From Cognatiluteimonas profundi (GTDB lineage Bacteria > Pseudomonadota > Gammaproteobacteria > Xanthomonadales > Xanthomonadaceae): 64,000 bases of DNA. Shown here piece by piece: positions 56,273 through 64,000 of the stretch (positions are counted from its first letter, which is position 1; each line of letters begins with the position of its first letter). The stretch covers positions 611,601 through 675,600 of the forward strand of contig NZ_VKHQ01000003.1 of assembly GCF_009792795.1 (NCBI RefSeq), read 5' to 3'. The position numbers and the translations under genes are program-made. The notes under the pieces were generated by a model that saw only the letters and a program-made list of their open reading frames with translations, did not search any database and was not told where the DNA came from.

Positions 56273-58717
56273 TCAGTAACGCGCCTTCTTGCGTTTTGCC
56301 GGCTGTCCGCGCGGCGCCGGTGGCCTGTCTTCGGCGACACCAGCCGCTTCGTCGACGAGGCGGAAATCGATGCGCCGGTCCTCGACGCTCGCCTTCAGGA
56401 CAACGATCTCAACGCGGTCGCCCAGGCGGTATTCGCGGGCACGTCGCTCGCCGGTCAGCGTCTTTCGGATCGGGTCGAAATGGTAGAAATCCCGTGGCAG
56501 CTGGGTGACGTGCACCAGTCCGTTGACCTTCGAGTCGTCGAGCTCGATGAACAGGCCAAAGCTGGTCACCCCGCTGATCGTGCCCATGAACTGTCCGCCG
56601 ACGTGCTGTTCCATCCAGGCCGCGCGATAGCGCTCGTCGACCTCACGTTGCGCCTCATCAGCGCGGCGCGAGCGCTCCGAGCACTGCAGCGACAGCGCCG
56701 CCATCGCATGGGCCGTGTACCGGTAGGAATCCGCATGGCCACCCACCAGCGCGTGCTTGATGGCGCGATGCACGAGCAGGTCGGGATAGCGCCGGATTGG
56801 CGAGGTGAAATGCGCGTAGGCCGACAACGCGAGCCCGAAATGCCCGATGTTGTCGGGTGCGTACACGGCCAGGCTCTGGCTGCGCAGCACGACCGATTCG
56901 AGCAATGCCGCATCGGGGCGGTCGCGGATGGTCTCGAGCAGCTGGCGGAAATCGCGCGGCTGCACTTTCGCCCACGACGGCAGGCGCAGCTTGAACTCCT
57001 TGAGGAATTCGAGCAGGTCGGTGAACTTCGCTTCGGGTGGCTTGTCGTGGTCGCGATAGGGTGCGGGGACCGCTGCGCCGAGCAGGTATTTCGCCGCCTC
57101 GACGTTGGCCGCGATCATGCATTCCTCGATCAGCTTGTGCGCGTCGTTGCGCTGGATCATGCCGGCCTGCGTGACCTCGCCCTGCGGCCCGAGCACGAAC
57201 CGCACCTCCGACGTCTCGAACTCGATCGCTCCGCGTTTCTGCCGCGCCTTGTCCAGGATGCGGTACAGCTGGTGCAGGCGTTCGATCTGCGGCAGCAATT
57301 TACCGATCACACCAAGCGCGTGCCCGCGGTCCTCCTCCGGGACGCCTTCGCCGACCGCATTCCACACCTGCGTGTAGGTCAGGCGCGCATGCGAATGCAT
57401 CACCGCTTCGTAGAATGTCGATGAGCTAACCCCGCCGCTCCGATCGACCTGCATGTCGCAGACGAAGCAGAGGCGATCGACCTTGGGCTTCAGCGAGCAG
57501 ATGCCGTTGGAGAGGGTCTCCGGCAGCATCGGCACGACGAAACCAGGGAAATACACCGACGTCGCACGCTTGGTGGCTTCGTCATCCAGCGGCGTGCCCG
57601 GCATCACGTAGTGCGAGACGTCCGCGATCGCGACCACCAGGCGGAACCCGTCCGGGTTGGGCTCGCAATACACCGCGTCATCGAAGTCCTTGGCATCCTC
57701 GCCATCGATCGTCACCAGTTGCAGGTGACGCAGGTCGACGCGCGCGGCGGCAGTCGCATGCTCGACATCGACCGGCACGGCTGCGGCCTGCGCGATCACC
57801 TCGGTCGGGAATTCGTGCGGAATCTCGTGTCCGTGGATCGCGGCCTCGACCGCCAGCGATGCCGTCAGCTTGTCGCCCAGCACCGCCAGCACGCGCCCGA
57901 TCGGCGGACGCCTGGCATCGGGGGCCTGCACGATCTCGCACACCACCAGCTGCCCGTGCGAAGCCTCCAGGCGCGCGTCGGGCGGAATCATGATGTTGCG
58001 CTGGATGCGCTTGTCGTCCGGAACGACGTAGCTGATGCCTGCCTCGATCGTGTAGCGACCGATCAGGCGATTGAGGCGTCGTTCGAGGACCTCGACGATC
58101 GCGCCTTCGCGACGACCGCGACGATCGACGCCGGTGACGCTGCCGAGCACGCGATCGCCATGCATCGCCTTGCGCATCTCGAAGGGCGGCAGGAACAGAT
58201 CGTCGCCGCCGCCGGCGTCGGGACGCAGGAAACCGAATCCGTCCGGGTTGGCGATGACGACGCCGGGAACCAGGTCCATGCGCGCCGCTGGCGCGTAGCC
58301 GCCACGGCGGTTCTGCAGCAACTGCCCGTCGCGGACCATCGCGCCCAGGCGCTTGTTCAATGCGTCCAGCCGGTCAAGCTCGAGCAGGCCGAGCTTCTGC
58401 GCCAGTTCGCCCGCATCCAGCGGCCCTTCGGCCGCGGTCAGCAGTTGCACGATCATTTCGCGGCTGGCGATCGGTTGCTCGTAGCGCGCCGCCTCGCGCG
58501 CGGCCTGGGGATCCTGCAGGTGGGCACCGCTGGGTCGATCACTCGCTGGCGCCTGCCTGGCGCCCATCGCCCGTGCCAGCCCGGCGTCGGGCATCCAGCC
58601 GGGAAGGGCCGCGGCGCGTGGCGCCTTTCGATCGCCCCCACCACGTCGCCCACTCGAGGAATCGGACGACTTTTTCGCCTTGCCGCCGCTGCGACGCTTG
58701 CCTGGTGGTTTGTTCAT
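56273..58717 (-). CDS. rnr: Ribonuclease R
   Basis: 814 residues. A basic N-terminal tail (KRRSGGKAKKSSD) and winged-helix region, cold-shock domains, then RNB domain with VTIDGEDAKDFDDAVYCE containing the metal-binding aspartates. A C-terminal S1 domain (HVGGQFMGTISGVTSFGLFIEL) and basic tail (KRKKARY) follow. It degrades structured RNA 3' to 5' and acts in rRNA quality control. Starts ATG 58717; the 274 bp upstream is shared with the divergent response-regulator gene. Confidence 0.96.
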   Translation of the reverse strand: MNKPPGKRRSGGKAKKSSDSSSGRRGGGDRKAPRAAALPGWMPDAGLARAMGARQAPASDRPSGAHLQDPQAAREAARYEQPIASREMIVQLLTAAEGPLDAGELAQKLGLLELDRLDALNKRLGAMVRDGQLLQNRRGGYAPAARMDLVPGVVIANPDGFGFLRPDAGGGDDLFLPPFEMRKAMHGDRVLGSVTGVDRRGRREGAIVEVLERRLNRLIGRYTIEAGISYVVPDDKRIQRNIMIPPDARLEASHGQLVVCEIVQAPDARRPPIGRVLAVLGDKLTASLAVEAAIHGHEIPHEFPTEVIAQAAAVPVDVEHATAAARVDLRHLQLVTIDGEDAKDFDDAVYCEPNPDGFRLVVAIADVSHYVMPGTPLDDEATKRATSVYFPGFVVPMLPETLSNGICSLKPKVDRLCFVCDMQVDRSGGVSSSTFYEAVMHSHARLTYTQVWNAVGEGVPEEDRGHALGVIGKLLPQIERLHQLYRILDKARQKRGAIEFETSEVRFVLGPQGEVTQAGMIQRNDAHKLIEECMIAANVEAAKYLLGAAVPAPYRDHDKPPEAKFTDLLEFLKEFKLRLPSWAKVQPRDFRQLLETIRDRPDAALLESVVLRSQSLAVYAPDNIGHFGLALSAYAHFTSPIRRYPDLLVHRAIKHALVGGHADSYRYTAHAMAALSLQCSERSRRADEAQREVDERYRAAWMEQHVGGQFMGTISGVTSFGLFIELDDSKVNGLVHVTQLPRDFYHFDPIRKTLTGERRAREYRLGDRVEIVVLKASVEDRRIDFRLVDEAAGVAEDRPPAPRGQPAKRKKARY

Positions 58718-58991
58718 CCGGCGATTTTACACGCCGCTGTCCCCGGTCCCCGCTCGACCATCCTGCCCTGGCCATGGTCGGTATCGATGCCGGACTGCCA
58801 GCCCTTGTCCCAGGCAGGCCGGCTGGCGCGGAATGTCGGCAGCAGCACCCCGTTTGTGCGACGCGACGCGTCACCCGTGCCCAACAAAACATTAACGCAG
58901 CAGATGGGCGTTCGCGTTGAACTACGCATCGGAGTCGCGGTCTTGCCTCTGCCCTACCTCGAACTCCCCGAAAAAAGGAAACACCTGCCTG

Positions 58992-59687
58992 ATGCGCATC
59001 CTGATTGCCGAGGACGATAGTGCGATCGCCGCTGCCCTGAAGGCATCCCTCGCCGAATGTGGGCACGCGGTGGACAACGTCGATGACGGCGTCTCCGCCG
59101 ACCACGCATTGTCCAACGATGCGTATGACCTGTTGGTACTGGATCTCGGGTTGCCGCGGATGGAAGGCAACCAGGTGCTCCGGCTCGCTCGCGCACGCGG
59201 ATCGAACATCGCCGTGATGGTGATCACCGCGCGTGATCGAGTTGCCGACAGGGTGCAGATGCTGGACAGCGGCGCCGACGACTACCTCGTCAAACCATTC
59301 GAGCTTGCCGAATTCCTCGCGCGATCCCGCGCGCTCCTGCGGCGCCGCTCAAGTGGTGGCGTGCCGGAGGTGGTGGTGGGCCGACTGCGGGTGAATATCG
59401 GCGCGCGCAGGGCCTGGCTGGACGATGCCCCCCTCGAATTGACCGCCCGCGAGTACTCGCTGCTCGAAGCCTTGCTTGCCAGGCAGCAACGCGTGGTCAG
59501 TCGCGCGCAACTCACCGAGGCGTTGTGCGACTGGGAGCAGGACCTCACCAGCAACGGCCTGGATATCTCCATCCACCGGCTTCGACGCAAGCTGCACAAT
59601 TCCGGCGCGCATATCCGGACGATCCGTGGGCTTGGTTACCTGCTCGAGCCAACGGAAACCGGACAGGCGATCGCCCTGGACGCCTGA
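58992..59687 (+). CDS. OmpR-family response regulator
   Basis: 231 residues from ATG 58992 (MRILIAEDDSAI). Receiver domain: Asp8, Asp9, phospho-acceptor Asp51, Thr79 and Lys101. Effector: winged-helix OmpR domain with LTAREYSLLEALL and HRLRRKLHNSGAHIRTIRGLGYLL. It is followed after about 16 bp by its kinase and then by an efflux system, which it most likely controls. The closest known class is the QseB/PmrA group. Confidence 0.93.
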   Translation: MRILIAEDDSAIAAALKASLAECGHAVDNVDDGVSADHALSNDAYDLLVLDLGLPRMEGNQVLRLARARGSNIAVMVITARDRVADRVQMLDSGADDYLVKPFELAEFLARSRALLRRRSSGGVPEVVVGRLRVNIGARRAWLDDAPLELTAREYSLLEALLARQQRVVSRAQLTEALCDWEQDLTSNGLDISIHRLRRKLHNSGAHIRTIRGLGYLLEPTETGQAIALDA

Positions 59688-59703
59688 CGTGCACGCATCA
59701 GTG

Positions 59704-61119
59704 ATGGAACCCACGCAGGCGGTGGCGCATCGACAACCCAGCCTGCGCAGGCGGCTGCTTGCCTTCCTGTTGATTCCCACCCTGGCCCTGATGCTGCTGG
59801 ATACCGCCTTCGTCTATTACGTGGCCTTGCGCTACTCGAACGGCATCCACGACAGGGACCTTGCGTTTTCGACGCTTGGCCTGGCGCAGGCCCTCCAGGA
59901 GGGTCGTTCGGGCGGCGGCCTGACCAGGGAGGCCCATCTGCTGCTGGAATACAACCCGAACGGACAGAGCTTCTTCTCCGTGCGAAGCCAGCGCCATGGT
60001 GTCGTCAGCAGCAGCAAGGCGCGCATCCCACCATTGCGCGAAGCGCCGACCGGAAGCCCCCCCATCCTGTTCGACGCATCCATCGACGCCATGCCCGTGC
60101 GGGTTGCATCGGTGACGATACCCTCGCCCGTCGAGCCAGGGGACAGGCTGGTCGTGTCGCTGGCCGAATCGCTCCATGGCAGGCACCAGCGCGCCAAGGA
60201 AATACTCTGGCTCACGATTCCGATCGAATCGGCATTGATCGTCGTCCTGCTGGCGTTGGTGTGGCAGGGGGTGAAGTTCGGCCTGCAGATACTGGATCCA
60301 CCCATCCGCCGGCTCGCCGCTCGCGAACGCAACCTCGAGCCGATCAGCGGTCCGGACATCCCGATCGAGATCCTTCCACTCACCCGGACGATCGACGTCC
60401 TGTTCGGACGGGTGCAGGCACTGGTTGCGCTCCAGGACCGGTTCATCGCGGACGCCGCGCATCAGTTGCGAACACCACTGGCGGGATTGGCGATGCACGT
60501 GGAGAGGGCGTCCAAGGCCCATTCGGAGAGCGACTTCGTGGCGGCCATGCAGCACGTGCAGGCATTGACTGCTCGCGTCACGCGCAGCGCCACGCAACTG
60601 CTTGCGCTCGCCCGCGCGCAAGGTCGCCAGGACGATGCGTCGACACCGCAGTACCTGGATCTTGCAGCGCACCTGCCGGAGATCGTCGCGTCGCGCATTC
60701 CAGAGTCCCTGCATGCGGGTGTCGACCTCGGCTACGACGCAGGCGACCAGCCGGCGATGATCCGCGGAGATTCCAACGCACTGCAGGAATTGTTCGACAA
60801 CCTCATCGACAACGCGCTCAACCATGTGTCGCGTGGCGGCGTCATCACGATCAGCTTGCGGGTGCCGTCGGAATCCGGCGGGGGAATCCTCGCGGCGGTG
60901 GACGATGACGGCCCCGGCGTTCCCGACGACCTCATCCCCAGGTTGGGCGAGCGCTTCTTCCGCTCGCCAGGCGCCCCGGGTGGCGGCAGCGGATTGGGCT
61001 TGGCGATCGTGCGCCGCATCGCCGAGGCACACGGAGCCAAGGTCTCGTTCGGTCGATCGATACTGGGCGGGCTTCGGGTCGAGTTGCTGTTTCCCCCGCC
61101 AGGCACGGTTCCGGCGTGA
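59704..61119 (+). CDS. Sensor histidine kinase (QseC/TctE-like)
   Basis: 471 residues from ATG 59704 (GTG 59689 is possible; neither has a clear ribosome-binding site). Two membrane helices (about 18-42 and 180-200) flank a 2CSK-type periplasmic sensor domain. The H-box DAAHQLRTPL has His253. ATP-binding motifs are NLIDNALNH, DDDGPGVP and GSGLGLAIV. It phosphorylates the response regulator encoded just before. The signal sensed is unknown. Its stop overlaps the next gene (TGATG). Confidence 0.92.
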   Translation: MEPTQAVAHRQPSLRRRLLAFLLIPTLALMLLDTAFVYYVALRYSNGIHDRDLAFSTLGLAQALQEGRSGGGLTREAHLLLEYNPNGQSFFSVRSQRHGVVSSSKARIPPLREAPTGSPPILFDASIDAMPVRVASVTIPSPVEPGDRLVVSLAESLHGRHQRAKEILWLTIPIESALIVVLLALVWQGVKFGLQILDPPIRRLAARERNLEPISGPDIPIEILPLTRTIDVLFGRVQALVALQDRFIADAAHQLRTPLAGLAMHVERASKAHSESDFVAAMQHVQALTARVTRSATQLLALARAQGRQDDASTPQYLDLAAHLPEIVASRIPESLHAGVDLGYDAGDQPAMIRGDSNALQELFDNLIDNALNHVSRGGVITISLRVPSESGGGILAAVDDDGPGVPDDLIPRLGERFFRSPGAPGGGSGLGLAIVRRIAEAHGAKVSFGRSILGGLRVELLFPPPGTVPA

Positions 61120-62540
61120 TGGCCGCGCAGCCAAGGGGAGCATTTCGGCTGAATGGCGCAGTGGCATTGCTGGCCTGCGTGCTGTCTGCGCTGGGTTCTG
61201 CCTGCGTATCGACTCCAATGCCGGACCTTGCGGTGCCATTGCCGGACCGCTGGCAACACGGGCCGGCTGGAGCGCCCGTCGCGGCGATGGCCGATGCGCG
61301 GTGGTGGCGCGCGCTGGGAGATCGCCGCCTGGATGCGTTGGAGGAACAAGCGCTCGGCGCAAACCTGGACGTTGCCCAGGCGGCTGCCAGGTTGCGTGCC
61401 GCCCGTGCCCTGTCTGGTCACGCCGGCGACTCGTTGCGGCCTGATTTCCACATCCGGACGACCGATCCGGTCGATCCCGATGCGAGTGCGTCGTACATCG
61501 TCGTCGGCTTCGACTCCGTGTGGGAGTTGGGACTTTTTGGCCGCGGCACCGCGATCCATCGCATGGCGCGTGCCGATCTCCAGGAGGCGAAGGCTGACGT
61601 CGGCGACGCCGAGCTTTCCCTGGCCGCCGAAGTCGCCAGGCAATGGGTCCTGTTGCGCGGCGCGCAGGAGCGAGCGTCGCTGCTTGGCGACATCCGCGAC
61701 CGGCGCGTGGAGCAGGCGCGATTGATCCATGCAAGGCAGCGGCTGCAGCTGGCCATGCCACAAGAGGGTGCGCAGGCCGACGTCGACGTTGCGAAGGCGG
61801 AAATGGCCCTCGCCGAGCCGGGCGAAGCGATCGCGACTGCGTCGCAGGCGCTTGCGGTGCTCGCCGGGCGCAGCGAGCCGGATCCCGACTGGATGCGCCC
61901 GGGCGCGACGCCCGCGGCGCCCGACCTGCGTGCGGAAGGTCCGCCGGCCGACCTGATTCGACAGCGTCCGGACATCGCACGGGCGCAAGCTGCGGTATTG
62001 GCCGCCGCAGGTGCGCTCGGGATGGCGAAGGCCGCCATGTATCCCAACGTTGCGATCGGTGGCTCGCTGGTCCAGTCGACGAGCCTGGCGGAGCGAACGC
62101 AGAAGAGCACGGGCAGCATTGGTGCATTCGGGCCGCTGATCGACATCCCGCTCTTCGACTGGGGGATGCGGCGTGCAACCGCCGATGCCAAGGGCGAACT
62201 GCTCAAGGCAGCGACCTACGCATACAGGAAGAGCGTCCTGGACGCGGTCGCGGAAGTGGAAACCTCGCTGGCGGCGCTGGAGCAGCAGCGCATGCGCGAG
62301 CAGGAAGGCGAGCGCGCATTGCACGCACTGGACGCGGTCGACCGCGCGACCGCCAGTCGCCATCGCCTGGGCCTGGCCAGCGGGTTGGACGTCGCGGCCA
62401 GCCAGGTCGATCGCGACGAGATGGCCCTGGAGGTCGCCGGCGCGCGTTCAAGCCGCGCGATCGACTACGTCGCCGTCTGCAAGGCGCTGGGCGGCGCAGC
62501 CGGCCTGCCGTCGACCGCGACCGCGGAGCGGAATCCCTGA
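61119..62540 (+). CDS. NodT-type outer-membrane efflux factor
   Basis: 473 residues from ATG 61119, coupled to the kinase by TGATG. Signal region MAAQPRGAFRLNGAVALLACVL ends with GSACVS, a weak lipobox (Gly at -3). Two OEP domains follow; QRPDIARAQAAVLAAAGALG and IDIPLFDWGMRRATADA are typical. It is homologous only distantly to the EmrC-like protein at 700-2169. It would form the exit duct for the ABC pair encoded next. Confidence 0.87.
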   Translation: MAAQPRGAFRLNGAVALLACVLSALGSACVSTPMPDLAVPLPDRWQHGPAGAPVAAMADARWWRALGDRRLDALEEQALGANLDVAQAAARLRAARALSGHAGDSLRPDFHIRTTDPVDPDASASYIVVGFDSVWELGLFGRGTAIHRMARADLQEAKADVGDAELSLAAEVARQWVLLRGAQERASLLGDIRDRRVEQARLIHARQRLQLAMPQEGAQADVDVAKAEMALAEPGEAIATASQALAVLAGRSEPDPDWMRPGATPAAPDLRAEGPPADLIRQRPDIARAQAAVLAAAGALGMAKAAMYPNVAIGGSLVQSTSLAERTQKSTGSIGAFGPLIDIPLFDWGMRRATADAKGELLKAATYAYRKSVLDAVAEVETSLAALEQQRMREQEGERALHALDAVDRATASRHRLGLASGLDVAASQVDRDEMALEVAGARSSRAIDYVAVCKALGGAAGLPSTATAERNP

Positions 62541-62541
62541 C

Positions 62542-63675
62542 ATGGTTGCCCTCGCACGCCGGACATTGCGCTACGAATGGCGCCGCTTCCTGCCCGCAAC
62601 GGTGGCAATCGCATTCGCCAGCCTGCTGCTGCTGCTCCAGGCATCGCTGGTGCTCGGCATTTTCGGCAGCGCCAGCGTGTACGTGACCGGATCAAGCGCG
62701 GACCTGTGGATGGGCTATCCGGGCACGCAAAGCGTCGACCAGGGTCGGCCGATCGATCCCGATGTCGCAACGCTGCTGGAAATGGATCCGGACGTCAGCC
62801 GGATTGAATCATTCCAGTGGTTCGAAGGCGACTGGCGTGGCCCCCCGGGCACCGGCTCCGTGGCGGTGTACGTCTCGGGCATCGACGCCAGGCCCGGCGG
62901 CATGATGTTCTCGCGCGTCCTGTCGCCTGCCCTGCGCGCGCAGCTTCGCATTCCGGGCGCGGTCGTCGTCGATCGCGCGGAACTGGAGAAACTCGGGGTC
63001 CGTGTCGGCAGCCCGGCGTACATCAACGGCGAGCCAGTGCATGTCGTGGGAGTCGGGTCGGGCCTGCGCGCACTGGGTGGCGTCAACGTCCTCGCCTCGC
63101 TGGAAACCGCGCGTGGCTTGAATGCGGACTCCGCGCGCCCGGACTGGCCGACCTACCTGGTGGCAACTCTCAGGCACCCGCAGCGGGCCGCCACGATCGC
63201 GGCGCGACTGAATCGCATGCCGGGCGATGCCCCTCACCAGGCCTGGGATGCGGGCGCCTTCGCACGGCAATCGACGCTGTTCTGGTTGTTCGATACGGGT
63301 GCGGGGGCCGGCGTCCTGTTCCTCGCGGGCGTCGTGTTCCTCGTCGGCGCGGCCATCACCAGCCAGACGCTCGTGGCCGCGGTCTTTGGTTCCATTCGCG
63401 AATACGCCACCTTGAACGCATTGGGCGTGGGGATGGCCGCCTTGCGATGGGTGGTGCTCGAACAGTCGGTATGGGTCGGTGCCGTCGGAATGGTCGCCGC
63501 CAGCCTCAGTGGCATCGTCGTGATCGGCATCGCGCACATGCGGGACATACCCGTGGCGTTCAATGCGTCGTTGTGGGTGGCCTGTGGACTGGTCGTCATG
63601 CTGCTCGCCGTCGTGTCGGGCCTGGTCGCGTTGCGCAGCCTGCGCCGGGCCGATCCAGCCGAGTTGCTGCGTTGA
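62542..63675 (+). CDS. MacB/DevC-like ABC transporter permease
   Basis: 377 residues with four membrane helices: one at about 19-42 and three in the C-terminal half (from about 255). A large periplasmic MacB-PCD-like domain lies between, and the FtsX-like core is SQTLVAAVFGSIREYATLNALG near 280-300. This topology is that of mechanotransmission-type (type VII) exporters such as MacB, LolCE and DevC. ATG 62542 follows the outer-membrane factor by one base. It works with the ATPase encoded from 63672. A membrane-fusion protein is expected beyond the window. Confidence 0.85.
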   Translation: MVALARRTLRYEWRRFLPATVAIAFASLLLLLQASLVLGIFGSASVYVTGSSADLWMGYPGTQSVDQGRPIDPDVATLLEMDPDVSRIESFQWFEGDWRGPPGTGSVAVYVSGIDARPGGMMFSRVLSPALRAQLRIPGAVVVDRAELEKLGVRVGSPAYINGEPVHVVGVGSGLRALGGVNVLASLETARGLNADSARPDWPTYLVATLRHPQRAATIAARLNRMPGDAPHQAWDAGAFARQSTLFWLFDTGAGAGVLFLAGVVFLVGAAITSQTLVAAVFGSIREYATLNALGVGMAALRWVVLEQSVWVGAVGMVAASLSGIVVIGIAHMRDIPVAFNASLWVACGLVVMLLAVVSGLVALRSLRRADPAELLR

Positions 63676-64000
63676 CCGGCGCGACCAACGGGCCAAAGGC
63701 GGCGCTGCAGGCGGAAGCGATCAGCAAATCCTTCGTCTCCGGTCGCATGCGGACCACCGTGCTCGAGCGCATCACCCTGGACATCCACGCCGGAGAGCTC
63801 ACGCTGATCGCCGGTCCATCCGGCTGCGGGAAGAGCACGCTGCTGTCGATCCTCAGCGGACTGCAGCGCCCGGACGGCGGCCGCGTCGTCGCACTGTCTC
63901 AGGAGCTTGCCGCGCTCGGCCTGCCGGCACTGGAGCACTTCAGGCTCAGGCACACCGGCTTCGTGTTCCAGGGTTTCAACCTGTTTCCCGCATTGAAGGT
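63672..64000 (+). CDS. MacB/DevA-like ABC transporter ATP-binding protein (partial)
   Basis: The frame starts with TTG 63672, overlapping the permease stop (TTGA), and is still open at the window edge (109 residues visible). Walker A is GPSGCGKST at 48-56 and the Q-loop VFQGFNLFP near 98-106; the LSGGQ signature and Walker B are outside. No ATG is available before the ATPase domain, so TTG (or an internal ATG at 63747) is the start. Belongs to the MacB/LolD-like ATPase group. Confidence 0.88.
   Translation, partial: MTGATNGPKAALQAEAISKSFVSGRMRTTVLERITLDIHAGELTLIAGPSGCGKSTLLSILSGLQRPDGGRVVALSQELAALGLPALEHFRLRHTGFVFQGFNLFPALK

Overview
The window is high-GC, gene-dense proteobacterial chromosome. 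The gene order rplU-rpmA-obgE / rpsT / murJ-ribF-ileS-lspA-ispH, the oprP / pstS-pstS-pstCAB-phoU phosphate block and the protein sequences point to a gammaproteobacterium of the Xanthomonadaceae/Lysobacteraceae type (inference from family knowledge; no search was run). No insertion sequence, prophage, integrase or CRISPR array was seen.

Layout: (1) 1-4921, the end of a CcsA/YpjD-like gene, then a MarR repressor gene with a perfect palindromic operator and an Emr-type tripartite efflux operon (outer-membrane factor, EmrA, EmrB). (2) 4979-6734, radA and a small conserved gene on the minus strand. (3) 6935-27224, a 20-kb surface-polysaccharide locus, all on the minus strand and read from 27224 down: low-Mr tyrosine phosphatase, a WecA-type phosphoglycosyltransferase fused to a degenerate WecB-like domain, a BY-kinase/chain-length protein, two tandem asparagine-synthetase-like proteins without the glutaminase domain, four tandem Tat-exported beta-helix proteins with one shared motif, a Wzx-like flippase, a polytopic membrane protein, one GT4 glycosyltransferase, a DUF218 protein and a Wza-like lipoprotein. 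(4) 27278-36723, housekeeping: tRNA-Thr(CGT), ispH, lspA, ileS, ribF, murJ, rpsT, obgE, rpmA, rplU. (5) 36981-46216, uvrA, thioesterase, copper chaperone, two crotonase-family enzymes, sulfurtransferase, Nudix, DUF1289, FKBP-like chaperone, nth. (6) 46237-54467, a Pho regulon block: phosphate-selective porin, two PstS, PstCAB, PhoU, with Pho boxes at three promoters and a threonine aldolase gene inside. (7) 54550-58717, RNase T, a small membrane protein, RlmB, RNase R. (8) 58992-64000, a two-component system followed by an outer-membrane factor and an ABC permease/ATPase pair cut by the window edge.

How it fits together: region 3 is the most unusual. WecA, BY-kinase, phosphatase, Wzx and Wza make a recognisable Wzx/Wzy-type export skeleton. 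The duplicated ATP-dependent amide-ligase-like proteins and the periplasm-directed beta-helix family suggest an amidated or otherwise modified polymer that is trimmed or epimerised outside the cytoplasm. Two of the beta-helix genes carry near-duplicate upstream regions with repeated ACGTGAAA-type motifs, so they look individually regulated. Most other regions are ordinary core genome with tight ATGA/GTGA/TGATG translational coupling.
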